The notes: generated by a model not told the origin, from the sequence alone. 54,058 nt of DNA from Clostridium sp. CAG:354_28_25 (GCA_001915925.1 MNRL01000001.1:1-54058), one strand, 5' to 3'; numbered from the stretch's first letter, positions 33,267-42,108 are shown. Numbers and translations: made by a program.

Positions 33267-34886
33267 ATGGCATATACAGCATTATACAGAAAATTTAGAC
33301 CTTTAACTTTTGGCGAAATTGTGGGGCAAGAACATATTACTAAAACATTAAAAAATCAATTAATAGCTGGACGAGTTGGGCATGCGTATTTATTTAATGG
33401 ATGTAGAGGAACAGGAAAAACTTCAGCTGCTAAAATATTAGCAAGAGCAGTAAATTGTTTAAATCCAAAAGATGGAGAACCATGTAATGAATGTGAAATA
33501 TGTAAGGCTGCACTTTCAGGAGCTTTAACAGATATTGTGGAAATGGACGCAGCATCAAATAATAGTGTAGAGGATATAAGGCTTATAAGAGACGAGGTTA
33601 ATTTCTTACCAACTCTTGCAAAATATAGAGTATATATAATAGACGAGGTTCACATGTTATCTACAGGTGCATTCAATGCTTTATTAAAAACATTAGAAGA
33701 ACCACCAGCACATGTTAAATTTATATTGGCAACAACGGAACCTCAAAAACTACCAGCAACTATTTTATCAAGATGTCAAAGATTTGATTTTAAAAAAATC
33801 TCATTAGAAAACATTGTAAAAAGATTAAAAGTGGTATGTGAATCTAGCAAAATAGATGCTGATGAAAATGCATTAAAAATTGTAGCTTCTTTATCAGAAG
33901 GAGCAATGAGAGATGCATTAAGTATTTTGGAAAGATGTCTGCAAGATGGAGATAATGAGATAAGCGAAGATAAAGTAAAAGAACTAGTAGGAATACCTAA
34001 GTTAAGCTATATAGAAGAAATTGTAACAAGTGTTTTAGAAAAAAATATTGATGATTGCCTAAAAACACTAAAAACCGTAATTAATGAAGGAAAAGATCAA
34101 AATAACTTTTTATGGGAAGTAATAAAATATGTAAAAGATGTTTTATTATATAAAGTAACAGGTGAAACAGGTATATATAGTGAAGCAGAAAAACAAAAGT
34201 TAAAAGAACTTGCAGATAAATCTAACAAAGAAGAATTAGTTCATTTGATTTATCAATTATCAGATTTAGAAAATGATATGAAATGGTCTTCTCAGAAGAC
34301 AATAATGTTAGAAGCAGGATTTATAAAACTATGTGATTCAAATAAAGGAAATGCAATGCAAATTCCTGTAGATATTTCAAATAGCCCAAATATAAACAAT
34401 AATGATTTACAAGAATTGCAAAGAAGATTATTTAAAATAGAAAGTTTTTTAAGTCAAGCTGGAAAGAATAGAATTGTTAATGCAAGTAATGCAGAAGTAA
34501 GAAAAGAACCTACCGTAGTTAAAAAAGTAGAAAGAAAACCATTAACCCCAGAAGAATTAAAAAATAATGCATTTTGGAAAGACATTGTTGGAAAATTTAA
34601 AAACGAAGGAAAAATGGGATTATATACGAATTTATTAAATACAAACATTTCAGAGATAAATGATATGACAGTAGGAATTAATTTTAATAATGGACTAAAG
34701 CCACTAGCAAAAGGAATTTTAGAAAAGCCAGAAAATATGCAAGCAATAACTAAAGAAGTGTCAATAGCTTTTGGAAAAGAAATGAAAGTAAAATTAATAG
34801 ATAATCATGTGGAGGCTAAGCCAACAAAATCAGAATTCGAAAGTTTGGTAGAAGGTTTAGATATTCCAATAGATATAATAGAATAA
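33267..34886 (+). CDS. dnaX: DNA polymerase III gamma/tau subunit
   Basis: A 539-residue clamp-loader ATPase. Start ATG at 33267 (MAYTALYRKFRPLTFGEIVG); an in-frame extension to 33210 would run inside the SRP RNA and is rejected. Walker A GCRGTGKTS (residues 45-53), a four-cysteine zinc module (C64, C73, C76, C79), Walker B VYIIDEVHML, sensor 1 LATTEPQKLP and the SRC motif ILSRCQRF are all present. The tau-like C-terminus is short. Weak ribosome binding site AAAGGGAAG. ybaB and recR follow in the standard dnaX-ybaB-recR order. Confidence 0.96.
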   Translation: MAYTALYRKFRPLTFGEIVGQEHITKTLKNQLIAGRVGHAYLFNGCRGTGKTSAAKILARAVNCLNPKDGEPCNECEICKAALSGALTDIVEMDAASNNSVEDIRLIRDEVNFLPTLAKYRVYIIDEVHMLSTGAFNALLKTLEEPPAHVKFILATTEPQKLPATILSRCQRFDFKKISLENIVKRLKVVCESSKIDADENALKIVASLSEGAMRDALSILERCLQDGDNEISEDKVKELVGIPKLSYIEEIVTSVLEKNIDDCLKTLKTVINEGKDQNNFLWEVIKYVKDVLLYKVTGETGIYSEAEKQKLKELADKSNKEELVHLIYQLSDLENDMKWSSQKTIMLEAGFIKLCDSNKGNAMQIPVDISNSPNINNNDLQELQRRLFKIESFLSQAGKNRIVNASNAEVRKEPTVVKKVERKPLTPEELKNNAFWKDIVGKFKNEGKMGLYTNLLNTNISEINDMTVGINFNNGLKPLAKGILEKPENMQAITKEVSIAFGKEMKVKLIDNHVEAKPTKSEFESLVEGLDIPIDIIE

Positions 34887-34903
34887 AATTAGGAGGTATA
34901 ATT

Positions 34904-35248
34904 ATGGCAAGACGTGGAGGATTTCCAGGAGGAATGGGTGGATTCGGAGGAATGAACCTAAACAATTTAATGAAAGAAGCAAAAAAAATGCAAGCAGATT
35001 TGGAGAAAACACAAACAGAAATAGCTGCTAAAGAATTTGAAAGTACAGCTGGTGGAGGAGCCATAACTGTAAAAGTAAGTGGAAAGAAAGTTATTAAAGA
35101 AATAAAATTAAATAAAGATATAGTAGATCCAGATGATGTAGAAATGTTACAAGATTTAATTATTACATGTGTAAATGATGCGTTAAGCAAAGTGGATAGT
35201 GCAACAGAACAACAAATGGGAAAATTTAATATACCAGGAATAATGTAA
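34904..35248 (+). CDS. ybaB: YbaB/EbfC nucleoid-associated protein
   Basis: A 114-residue YbaB/EbfC protein, a small dimeric DNA-binding protein thought to shape the nucleoid. The N-terminal extension is glycine/phenylalanine-rich (RRGGFPGGMGGFGGMNLN), then the family core LMKEAKKMQADLEKTQTEI and AGGGAITVKVSGKKVIKEIKL (about 55-75), ending NIPGIM. Ribosome binding site AGGAGG at 34892-34897; recR follows after 9 bases. Confidence 0.95.
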   Translation: MARRGGFPGGMGGFGGMNLNNLMKEAKKMQADLEKTQTEIAAKEFESTAGGGAITVKVSGKKVIKEIKLNKDIVDPDDVEMLQDLIITCVNDALSKVDSATEQQMGKFNIPGIM

Positions 35249-35257
35249 GGAGTAAAA

Positions 35258-35857
35258 ATGTCGATATATTCACCATCAATAGAAAAATTAATAGAAAATT
35301 TTGAAAGATTACCTAGTATTGGAAATAAAACAGCGACGAGGCTTGCTTTTTATATGCTAAATTGCAGTGATGAAGTCGCAGAGGAATTTGTAAAATCTAT
35401 ACAAGAAGCAAGAAAAAATTTAAAGTATTGCTCTGTATGTTTTAACATTTCTGATACTGACCCATGTTTTATTTGTGCAAATCCAAAAAGAGATAAATCA
35501 ACTATTTGTGTTGTAGAAGATGTTAAAGACATTATTGCTATGGAAAAAACACATGAGTACAAAGGAGTTTACCATGTTTTACATGGTTCTATTTCACCAA
35601 TGAATGGAATAGGACCTGATGATATAAAAATAAAAGAGCTTTTAACAAGATTACAAACTGGAGAAGTAAAAGAAGTAATTTTAGCAACAAACCCAAGAGT
35701 AGAAGGGGAAGCAACAGCTATGTATTTGTCTAAGTTAATAAAACCATTAGGAATTAAAGTTACAAGAATTGCAAGAGGAATTCCAATAGGTGGAGACCTA
35801 GAATATACAGATGAAATTACTTTGTTACAAGCTTTAGAAGGACGTATGGAAATATGA
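35258..35857 (+). CDS. recR: Recombination mediator RecR
   Basis: A 199-residue RecR, part of the RecFOR pathway that loads RecA at gaps. Helix-hairpin-helix ENFERLPSIGNKTATRLAFYM (about 8-28), C4 zinc finger CSVCFNISDTDPCFIC (about 58-73), Toprim domain ICVVEDVKDIIAMEKT to LATNPRVEGEATAMYL and the final Walker-like GGDLEYTDEITL. Full length. Its TGA overlaps the truA ATG (ATGA). Confidence 0.96.
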   Translation: MSIYSPSIEKLIENFERLPSIGNKTATRLAFYMLNCSDEVAEEFVKSIQEARKNLKYCSVCFNISDTDPCFICANPKRDKSTICVVEDVKDIIAMEKTHEYKGVYHVLHGSISPMNGIGPDDIKIKELLTRLQTGEVKEVILATNPRVEGEATAMYLSKLIKPLGIKVTRIARGIPIGGDLEYTDEITLLQALEGRMEI

Positions 35858-36591
35858 GAAATATCAAATTAACTATAGAATATGATGGAAAAGAATTTAA
35901 TGGTTGGCAAAAGCAACCAAATAAATTAAATATACAAGGTACTATAGAAAAGGTTATTTCCGATATAACAAAAGAAGAGATAGAACTTATAGGTTCTGGA
36001 AGAACAGATGCAGGAGTACATGCGCTAGGACAGGTTGCAAATTTTAAAACTAATTCTACTATTCCAATAGAAAAATTTGCAATAGCTATAAATTCTAGAT
36101 TGAAAAAATCTATTATTATAAAAAAAGCGGAAGAAGTTCCGGATAGATTTCATAGTAGATATAATTGCAAACAAAAGACATATAGATATGTAATTAATAA
36201 CTCCGAAACAGGAAGTGCAATTTATAGAAATCTAGAATATAATATAAAGATGCCATTAGATGTAAATAAGATGCAAGAGGCAGCAAATTACTTTGTCGGG
36301 GAGCATGATTTTACGGGTTTTAAAGCAAGTGGAACAAGTAGTAAAAGTAGTGTAAGAACAATTTATTCGGCAAAGGTTATTAAGGATAATGAGCGAATTG
36401 CTATAGAACTAACTGGTAATGGATTTTTATACAACATGGTAAGAATTATAGCTGGAACCTTAGTAGAAGTTGGTTTGGGAAAAATAAAACCTGAAGAAAT
36501 AACGGGAATAATTGAATCGAAAGATAGACAAAAAGCGGGTAAAACGTTACCACCTTATGGGTTATATTTAGTAGAAGTTAACTATAATTAG
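35854..36591 (+). CDS. truA: tRNA pseudouridine(38-40) synthase
   Basis: A 245-residue TruA that isomerises U38, U39 and U40 in the anticodon stem. Catalytic aspartate in GSGRTDAGVHALGQVA (about 48-63), with NGWQKQPNKLNIQGTIE before it and the C-terminal GNGFLYNMVRIIAGTLVEVG block. It overlaps recR by four bases, so translation is probably coupled; the combination with recR is unusual compared with the ribosomal-protein setting of truA in Bacillus. Confidence 0.96.
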   Translation: MRNIKLTIEYDGKEFNGWQKQPNKLNIQGTIEKVISDITKEEIELIGSGRTDAGVHALGQVANFKTNSTIPIEKFAIAINSRLKKSIIIKKAEEVPDRFHSRYNCKQKTYRYVINNSETGSAIYRNLEYNIKMPLDVNKMQEAANYFVGEHDFTGFKASGTSSKSSVRTIYSAKVIKDNERIAIELTGNGFLYNMVRIIAGTLVEVGLGKIKPEEITGIIESKDRQKAGKTLPPYGLYLVEVNYN

Positions 36592-36673
36592 TAACAAAAT
36601 GAATAAACATTCATAATATATATAAAGAAAAAGAGGAAAGAAAAATTCTCTATACATGGCTTCTAGAGGAAGT

Positions 36674-37102
36674 ATGAAAGGATTGAAATATATTATGAAT
36701 GTTTTATTAATATTTTTTGCAATACCACTTGCTGTAATAGTAATATCAATAGCATTGGAAAAACTTTTAAATTGCCCAATACTTGTTGCAGCAATAATAT
36801 TTTCCATATTATTATTAATTGCAGTTATATTTTCTAGTACTATATTTTTTATTTTAACAGTAATATATACGATATTATCTTTTTTAGCTGCATGGATTAG
36901 TAAATATATTTGTAGGTTTATTTGCAATTTAAGAAATTGTAGTAATCTTTGTAATAATAGTTGTAATAATGGAAATGATAATGAAGATAATAATCAAGTA
37001 TTAACAGTAAATGGAAGAGTAAGAGTACTAGATTCAAATAATAATAACAATAATAATCAAAATAATTCTGGAACATTCTGTGGATGTTACAGAAAGAGAT
37101 AG
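36674..37102 (+). CDS. Membrane protein with asparagine/cysteine-rich tail
   Basis: Not recognised. Start taken at 36674 because AGAGGAAG precedes it at 5 bases; an in-frame ATG at 36656 has poorer spacing. The 142-residue product has two or three hydrophobic segments (about 7-27, 38-75) and then a soluble tail (about 78-142) with clustered cysteines (ICRFICNLRNCSNLCNNSC) and an asparagine run, ending GTFCGCYRKR. The tail may bind metal or be disulfide-rich outside the cell. It sits between truA and the S4-domain gene, all on one strand with short gaps. Confidence 0.65.
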   Translation: MKGLKYIMNVLLIFFAIPLAVIVISIALEKLLNCPILVAAIIFSILLLIAVIFSSTIFFILTVIYTILSFLAAWISKYICRFICNLRNCSNLCNNSCNNGNDNEDNNQVLTVNGRVRVLDSNNNNNNNQNNSGTFCGCYRKR

Positions 37103-37116
37103 ATGAGGAGTTTTTT

Positions 37117-37353
37117 ATGAGAATAGATAAATTTTTAAAAGTAGCAAGAGTTATAAAAAGAAGAACAATAGCAAATGAGATGGCTGATAAAGGAAGAATA
37201 TTTGTAAATGAAAAACAAGTAAAACCAAGTTATGAAGTAAAAATAGGGGATATAGTCGAAATAAAATTTGGAGAGAAGATATCTAAATTTAAGATTATAG
37301 AAATTCCAAAAACGCAAGGAAAAAATATGCCGGAGATGATAGAATTATTATAG
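37117..37353 (+). CDS. S4-domain RNA-binding protein (RqcP/YabO-like)
   Basis: A 78-residue protein that is essentially one S4 domain: MRIDKFLKVARVIKRRTIAN (1-20), DKGRIFVNEKQVKPSYEVK and GDIVEIKFGEK. The start at 37117 behind GAGGAG (37105-37110) gives the exact N-terminus of YabO/RqcP, whereas an upstream ATG at 37084 would overlap the previous gene. RqcP works with RqcH on stalled 50S subunits in ribosome-associated quality control (alanine tailing). The function is inferred from similarity; in Bacillus the gene is in the mfd-yabN-divIC region, which is not seen here. Confidence 0.85.
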   Translation: MRIDKFLKVARVIKRRTIANEMADKGRIFVNEKQVKPSYEVKIGDIVEIKFGEKISKFKIIEIPKTQGKNMPEMIELL

Positions 37354-37683
37354 CTAATTCTCATCTTCGGCTATTGTTTTGGCAATATTATAAATAAGTC
37401 TTTGTTTTTCTGGAGAACATTTCGCTAAAAGTTTTTTGAAATCTTCTTCTAAATATGATTCTGAATTTTCTGAGCTTCCAGATAAAATATAACCTTCTGA
37501 AACGTCTAATAATTCACAAACTTGAGTTAGTCTATTTAGATTTAAGTGAGAATGACCACGTTCAACTCTACTTAAGAATGCAACAGAAACATCCGGTTGT
37601 TCTGCTAAATTTTCTTGAGTCATATTTTTGGCAAGTCTTGCTCTTTTTAATCTTTCTCCAATTATAGAATAATCTAAAGCCAT
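37354..37683 (-). CDS. XRE-family HTH regulator
   Basis: A 109-residue cro/C1-type protein; HTH at about 8-63 with IGERLKRARLAKNMTQENLAEQ and recognition helix VSVAFLSRVERGHSHLN. The C-terminal part (SYLEEDFKKLLAKCSPEKQRLIYNIAKTI) is helical and similar in layout to the tail of the regulator at 30433, suggesting a common small-regulator type. It ends on the base after the S4-domain gene and is divergent from pflB, so it is a candidate regulator of pflB, by position only. Ribosome binding site AGGAGGAGC. Confidence 0.88.
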   Translation of the reverse strand: MALDYSIIGERLKRARLAKNMTQENLAEQPDVSVAFLSRVERGHSHLNLNRLTQVCELLDVSEGYILSGSSENSESYLEEDFKKLLAKCSPEKQRLIYNIAKTIAEDEN

Positions 37684-37828
37684 AGTGCTCCTCCTAATTA
37701 TTTTGTAAACTCAATATAGCATTTAAATAAATTCACTAGAAGAAACTACAAAGTAAATATTAACTAATAAATTTATACTATTTTTTACAAAATTAGCATA
37801 AATTATTCTGAAATTTTGATGAATTTTA

Positions 37829-37857
37829 TTGATAACTATTATCACTTATGTTATGAT
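37829..37857 (+). promoter_or_regulatory. pflB promoter with embedded palindrome
   Basis: TTGATA (37829-37834), 17-base spacer, TATGAT (37852-37857). TGATAA-CTA-TTATCA (37830-37844) is a perfect inverted repeat that covers the -35 box and half the spacer, the position of a repressor operator. The half-site resembles FNR/Crp-type TTGAT sites, but the binder is unknown. Confidence 0.6.
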
Positions 37858-37903
37858 GATATAGGAGCCTAAAAATAGGCAAAAATATATCAGGAGGTAT
37901 GTT

Positions 37904-40147
37904 ATGAAATTCAAACAATGGGAAGGTTTTAAAGAAGATGGAGAATGGACTAAAGAAATAGACGTAAGAGGCTTTATTCAAGCTAACTATACTCCATATG
38001 AAGGAGATGAAAACTTTTTAAAAGGAGTTTCAGACAAGTCAAAAAAATTATGGGACAAGGTATTAGATTTATATAAAGAAGAAAGAGAAAAGGGAGTTTT
38101 AGATGCAGATTGTAAAACACCTTCTAGAATAAATGCATATGCACCAGGTTATATAGATAAAGACTTAGAAGAAATCGTAGGACTTCAAACAGATGCACCA
38201 CTAAAAAGGGCAATAATGCCAAATGGTGGTATTAGAATTGTAGAAAAATCAGCAGAAAGTTATGGATATAAAGTTGATGATGAGGTTGAATATATTTATC
38301 ATAACTTAAGAAAAACACATAATGATGGTGTATTCCAAGTATATACAAAAGATATCAGAGCAGCAAGAAGCTCACATTTATTAACAGGACTTCCTGATGG
38401 TTACGGAAGAGGAAGAATTATAGGAGATTATAGAAGGGTCGCTTTATATGGTGTTGATGCATTAATAGCAGATAAGCAATTATTAATGGATACATCTTTA
38501 AATACAGATGAATTTACAGAAGAAATTATAAGACAAAGAGAAGAAGTTGCTGATCAAATCGTTGCATTAAAACAATTAAAAGAAATGGCAAGTTCTTATG
38601 GATTTGATATATCTGAACCAGCTTCTAATGCTAAAGAAGCAATACAATGGTTATATTTTGCATATTTAGCTGCAATTAAAGATCAAAACGGTGCAGCAAT
38701 GAGCTTAGGAAGAACATCAACATTCTTAGATATATATATCCAAAGAGATTTAGATAAAGGAGTTATAACAGAAGAAGAAGCTCAATCTTTAATGGATCAA
38801 TTTATAATAAAATTAAGATTAGTTAGATTCTTAAGAGCACCTGAATACAACGAATTATTCAGTGGAGACCCAGTTTGGGTAACAGAAAGTATCGGAGGAA
38901 TGGGAATTGATGGCAGAACATTAGTTACAAAGAATTCTTATAGAGTATTACACACATTAGAAAACTTAGGTGCAGCGCCAGAGCCAAACTTAACAGTATT
39001 ATGGTCAAAGAATTTACCTGAACCATTTAAAAGATATTGTGCTAAAATATCAATTGATACATCTTCTATTCAATATGAAAATGATGACTTAATGAGAATT
39101 ACACTTGGAGATGATTATGGTATAGCTTGTTGTGTTTCTGCAATGAAGATAGGAAAACAAATGCAATTCTTCGGAGCAAGAGCAAACTTAGCTAAGACTT
39201 TATTATATGCAATTAATGGTGGTAGAGATGAAAAATCTGGAAAACAAATAACACCTAAATTTGCACCAATAACTTCAGAATATTTAGATTATGATGAAGT
39301 TATGGAAAAATTTGACCAAATGATGGATTATGTTGCAAAAATATATATTAAAGCATTAAATGCTATTCACTATATGCATGATAAATATTCTTATGAAGCA
39401 TTAGAAATGGCATTACATGATAGAGAAGAAGATATCTTAAGAACAATGGCATGTGGAATCGCTGGCTTATCAGTTGTTGCTGATTCTCTTTCTGCTATAA
39501 AATATGCTAAAGTAAAAGTAATAAGAGACGAAACAGGCTTAGCAGTAGATTATGAAGTTGAAGGAGATTTCCCAAAATACGGAAATGACGATGATAGAGT
39601 TGATGATATAGCTGTAGAATTAGTAAAAACATTTGAAAGAAAACTACAAAAGCATATAACATATAGACATTCTAAACATACATTATCTATATTAACAATC
39701 ACATCAAATGTTGTTTATGGTAAAGCAACAGGAAATACACCTGATGGAAGAAGAGCTGGCGAGCCATTTGGACCAGGAGCAAACCCATTACATGGAAGAG
39801 ATACAAATGGTGCATTAGCTTCTATGAACACAATTGCAAAATTACCATATGAATATTCAGAAGATGGAATCTCATATACATTTGCAATTACACCAGGAAC
39901 ATTAGGAAAAGACAAAGAAACACAAATTACAAATATGGTAAGTATGTTACAAGGATATTTTATAAAAACTGGACACCATATAAATGTAAATGTTTTTGAT
40001 AGAGCATTATTAGAAGATGCAATGGAACATCCAGAAAAATACCCACAATTAACAGTTCGTGTTTCTGGATATGCAGTTAACTTTATAAAACTTACAAGAG
40101 AACAACAATTAGATGTTATAAACAGAACTATTCATGAAAGAATATAG
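37904..40147 (+). CDS. pflB: Formate C-acetyltransferase (pyruvate formate-lyase)
   Basis: A 747-residue glycyl-radical enzyme that splits pyruvate with CoA into acetyl-CoA and formate under anaerobic conditions. The two catalytic cysteines are C409 and C410 in GIACCVSAMKIG, and the radical glycine is about G722 in VRVSGYAVNF near the C-terminus. N-terminal GFKEDGEWTKEIDVRGFIQ and GLPDGYGRGRIIGDYRR are typical of PflB and exclude glycerol dehydratase or choline lyase relatives. Ribosome binding site AGGAGG at 37892-37897. The activase gene follows after one palindromic repeat. Confidence 0.97.
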   Translation: MKFKQWEGFKEDGEWTKEIDVRGFIQANYTPYEGDENFLKGVSDKSKKLWDKVLDLYKEEREKGVLDADCKTPSRINAYAPGYIDKDLEEIVGLQTDAPLKRAIMPNGGIRIVEKSAESYGYKVDDEVEYIYHNLRKTHNDGVFQVYTKDIRAARSSHLLTGLPDGYGRGRIIGDYRRVALYGVDALIADKQLLMDTSLNTDEFTEEIIRQREEVADQIVALKQLKEMASSYGFDISEPASNAKEAIQWLYFAYLAAIKDQNGAAMSLGRTSTFLDIYIQRDLDKGVITEEEAQSLMDQFIIKLRLVRFLRAPEYNELFSGDPVWVTESIGGMGIDGRTLVTKNSYRVLHTLENLGAAPEPNLTVLWSKNLPEPFKRYCAKISIDTSSIQYENDDLMRITLGDDYGIACCVSAMKIGKQMQFFGARANLAKTLLYAINGGRDEKSGKQITPKFAPITSEYLDYDEVMEKFDQMMDYVAKIYIKALNAIHYMHDKYSYEALEMALHDREEDILRTMACGIAGLSVVADSLSAIKYAKVKVIRDETGLAVDYEVEGDFPKYGNDDDRVDDIAVELVKTFERKLQKHITYRHSKHTLSILTITSNVVYGKATGNTPDGRRAGEPFGPGANPLHGRDTNGALASMNTIAKLPYEYSEDGISYTFAITPGTLGKDKETQITNMVSMLQGYFIKTGHHINVNVFDRALLEDAMEHPEKYPQLTVRVSGYAVNFIKLTREQQLDVINRTIHERI

Positions 40148-40150
40148 TTA

Positions 40151-40197
40151 AAATAGGGATATAGGGATTTGGGGACGGTGCTAAAATCCCTATATTT
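40151..40197. repeat. GGGATTT-GGACCGTCC palindromic repeat, copy 2
   Basis: TATAGGGATTT (from 40160) and AAATCCCTATA (to 40194) pair over 11 bases around GGGGACGGTGCT; an extra ATAGGGAT precedes. Orientation is the reverse of copies 1 and 6. It lies between pflB and pflA and may also stop or stabilise pflB mRNA. Confidence 0.8.
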
Positions 40198-40224
40198 ATG
40201 CAAAAAATAATTTGGAGGATTATT

Positions 40225-40944
40225 ATGGACGTAAAAAGTCAAATGAGAATACATTCTTTTGAGACATTAGGAGCAGTCGATGGACCAGGAATAAGATTTG
40301 TAATATTTACACAAGGATGCAATTTAAAATGCAAATATTGCCAAAATCGTGATACATGGGATGTGAATTCTGGTACCATATACGATATAGATGACGTGGT
40401 TAAAAAAATTGAAAGATATACAGCATATATGCAAGCAGATGGAGGAATAACAGTAAGTGGTGGAGAGCCACTTCTTCAGCCAGATGCATTAATTACATTA
40501 TTTAAAGAAATGAAGAAGAGAAATATAAAAGTAGCAGTTGATACTTCTGGAAATTTGCCTATTACAGATAAAATTAAAGAAGTAATTGAGCTTACTGATT
40601 TATTCTTATTAGATATTAAATGTATAAATGATGATATCTGTAAAGATTTAGTGGGAGTTTCTAATAAATATGAATTAGAATTTGCTAAATACTTAAGTGA
40701 ACATGGGAAAGAAATGTGGATAAGACAAGTTCTAATTCCTGGTTATACAGATAAAGAAGAAGATCTAATGAAATTAAAAGAATTTATAGCATCATTAAAA
40801 ACTGTTACTAAGATAGAAATTTTACCATATCATGATTTAGGAAAATTTAAATGGGAAGAATTAAATGTTCCATATGAATTTGAAAATGTAAAAGTGCCAA
40901 CAAATGATGATGTAAAAAAAGCAAAAGAGATATTAGGAATATAG
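40225..40944 (+). CDS. pflA: Pyruvate formate-lyase activating enzyme
   Basis: A 239-residue radical-SAM enzyme that generates the glycyl radical on PflB. Cluster cysteines C32, C36 and C39 in GCNLKCKYCQN; GGITVSGGEPLLQP is the SAM-binding GGE motif; later blocks DTSGNLP, LLDIKCIND and WIRQVLIPGYTD are typical. The start at 40225 is chosen for TTGGAGG (40212-40218); an in-frame ATG at 40198 adds nine residues and lies in the palindromic repeat. The stop codon lies inside another copy of the repeat. Confidence 0.95.
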   Translation: MDVKSQMRIHSFETLGAVDGPGIRFVIFTQGCNLKCKYCQNRDTWDVNSGTIYDIDDVVKKIERYTAYMQADGGITVSGGEPLLQPDALITLFKEMKKRNIKVAVDTSGNLPITDKIKEVIELTDLFLLDIKCINDDICKDLVGVSNKYELEFAKYLSEHGKEMWIRQVLIPGYTDKEEDLMKLKEFIASLKTVTKIEILPYHDLGKFKWEELNVPYEFENVKVPTNDDVKKAKEILGI

Positions 40945-40972
40945 GGATATAGGGACGTTCCTAAAATCCCGA
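40939..40972. repeat. GGGATTT-GGACCGTCC palindromic repeat, copy 3
   Basis: ATAGGGATATAGGGACGTTC then CTAAAATCCCGA. Its first bases supply the TAG stop codon of pflA (40942-40944). The core is of the GGAACGTCC subtype in reverse orientation. It abuts a strong terminator. Confidence 0.8.
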
Positions 40973-41009
40973 CATCAAAACCCTCCAGATAGTCTGGAGG
41001 GTTTTGATG
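40973..41009. terminator. Strong bidirectional terminator after pflA
   Basis: CATCAAAACCCTCCAGA (40973-40989) and TCTGGAGGGTTTTGATG (40993-41009) form a perfect 17-base stem with loop TAG between the convergent pflA and permease genes. Confidence 0.9.
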
Positions 41010-41012
41010 TAA

Positions 41013-41867
41013 TTATATATTAAATCCAATTAAATCAAATATAATTCCGAAAATAACACCAATTGCGAATAACAATACTGTTATCTTAATATTTTCTTTT
41101 AAATCTTTATTAGTTCTAAATAAAATTAGTAATCCAACACCTGTATTAACAAGAAGTCCGGCAATCATTGTAGCAAAATTAAGTACCTTAGAAAGATATA
41201 GTTGTGTAATAATTACAGATGATGCACAATTAGGAATTAATCCAACTAATGATGCGATAATAGGTCCAATTATTGGTGTAGAATTTAAAATATGTGCTAA
41301 ATTATTTTCTCCAATAAAATATATAATTATATTTAAAACTAAAGATATTATAAAAATGTATAAAGTAATATTTATAGTATGTTTTAAAGCAGACTTAAAT
41401 ATTCCATGTTCACAGTGGCAATGTTCATGCTCGCACAAATCTTTTATTTCTGGTTCATCTTCTGAAGTTTCAAATTTTTTTCTAAAAAATAGGTCAATTA
41501 TAAAACCAACGATAACAGCTATAACAAGTTTAATTCCTAATATTGAAAGAATAATCCTTACATCTACTGCTTCAGAAATTAATATTGGTAACATCTCATC
41601 AGAAGTAGATAAAAATACAGCAATTAATGTACCTAAAGTAATAATTCTGGCTGAATATAGGCTAGAAGCTGCTGCGGAAAAGCCACATTGAGGTACAACA
41701 CCTAGGATACCACCGATTAATGGACCAAAATGTCCGGATTTTTTAATAGCGTCTTTGGTTTTATGACTAGTTTTATGTTCTATAAATTCCATTATTATAT
41801 ACGTTATTAGCAAAAATGGAATTAGTTTTACGGTATCTATTAAACTATCTAAAATTGCATCCCACAT
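41013..41867 (-). CDS. Putative heavy-metal exporter, ArsP_2-type permease
   Basis: A 284-residue polytopic membrane protein with two homologous halves marked by GGILGVVPQCGFSAAASSLY (first half) and LVGLIPNCASSVIITQLYL (second half), each a re-entrant-like proline/cysteine motif of the putative 10-TM metal exporter family. A cytoplasmic or loop segment carries CEHEHCHCEH (about residues 152-161), a likely metal-binding patch between the halves. Annotated relatives are called arsenic or manganese efflux proteins; the ion is not decided by sequence. The start at 41867 (MWDAILDSL) is chosen for TAGGAGA; an upstream in-frame ATG at 41912 has none. Confidence 0.78.
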   Translation of the reverse strand: MWDAILDSLIDTVKLIPFLLITYIIMEFIEHKTSHKTKDAIKKSGHFGPLIGGILGVVPQCGFSAAASSLYSARIITLGTLIAVFLSTSDEMLPILISEAVDVRIILSILGIKLVIAVIVGFIIDLFFRKKFETSEDEPEIKDLCEHEHCHCEHGIFKSALKHTINITLYIFIISLVLNIIIYFIGENNLAHILNSTPIIGPIIASLVGLIPNCASSVIITQLYLSKVLNFATMIAGLLVNTGVGLLILFRTNKDLKENIKITVLLFAIGVIFGIIFDLIGFNI

Positions 41868-41932
41868 AATAAATCTCCTATCTATAAAATAACTCAATAA
41901 AGTAAAATTCATAATTTATAAAATATAATTAA

Positions 41933-41990
41933 AATAGGGATTTAAGGAACGTCCCTAAAATCCCTCTAGGATTCTCTCCAAATCCCTATT
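41933..41990. repeat. GGGATTT-GGACCGTCC palindromic repeat, copy 4 (composite)
   Basis: AATAGGGATTTAAGGAACGT followed by CCCTAAAATCCC is a normal copy; a second right arm AAATCCCTATT (41980-41990) pairs over 11 bases with the first AATAGGGATTT, so two nested forms are possible. It lies between the permease and the rpsF promoter. Confidence 0.8.
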
Positions 41991-42028
41991 CATTTTACTA
42001 TAAAATGTAAATTTTTTCAAGTAATCAG

Positions 42029-42057
42029 TTGCAAAACAGGAAAAAATATGATAAAAT
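42029..42057 (+). promoter_or_regulatory. Promoter of rpsF-ssb-rpsR
   Basis: TTGCAA (42029-42034), 17-base spacer, TAAAAT (42052-42057). Confidence 0.65.
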
Positions 42058-42066
42058 ACCTGTGCT

Positions 42067-42108
42067 GAAAAGAGAGATCTTTTCTCCTTACCCATTTAGT
42101 TGATGGGT
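42067..42108 (+). promoter_or_regulatory. Leader hairpins before rpsF
   Basis: GAAAAGA-GAGA-TCTTTTC (42067-42084) and ACCCAT-loop-ATGGGT (42090-42108) are two stems in the 70-base leader. Many bacteria have an S6:S18-binding leader here; I cannot confirm the conserved sequence, so this is a candidate for autoregulation. Confidence 0.35.
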
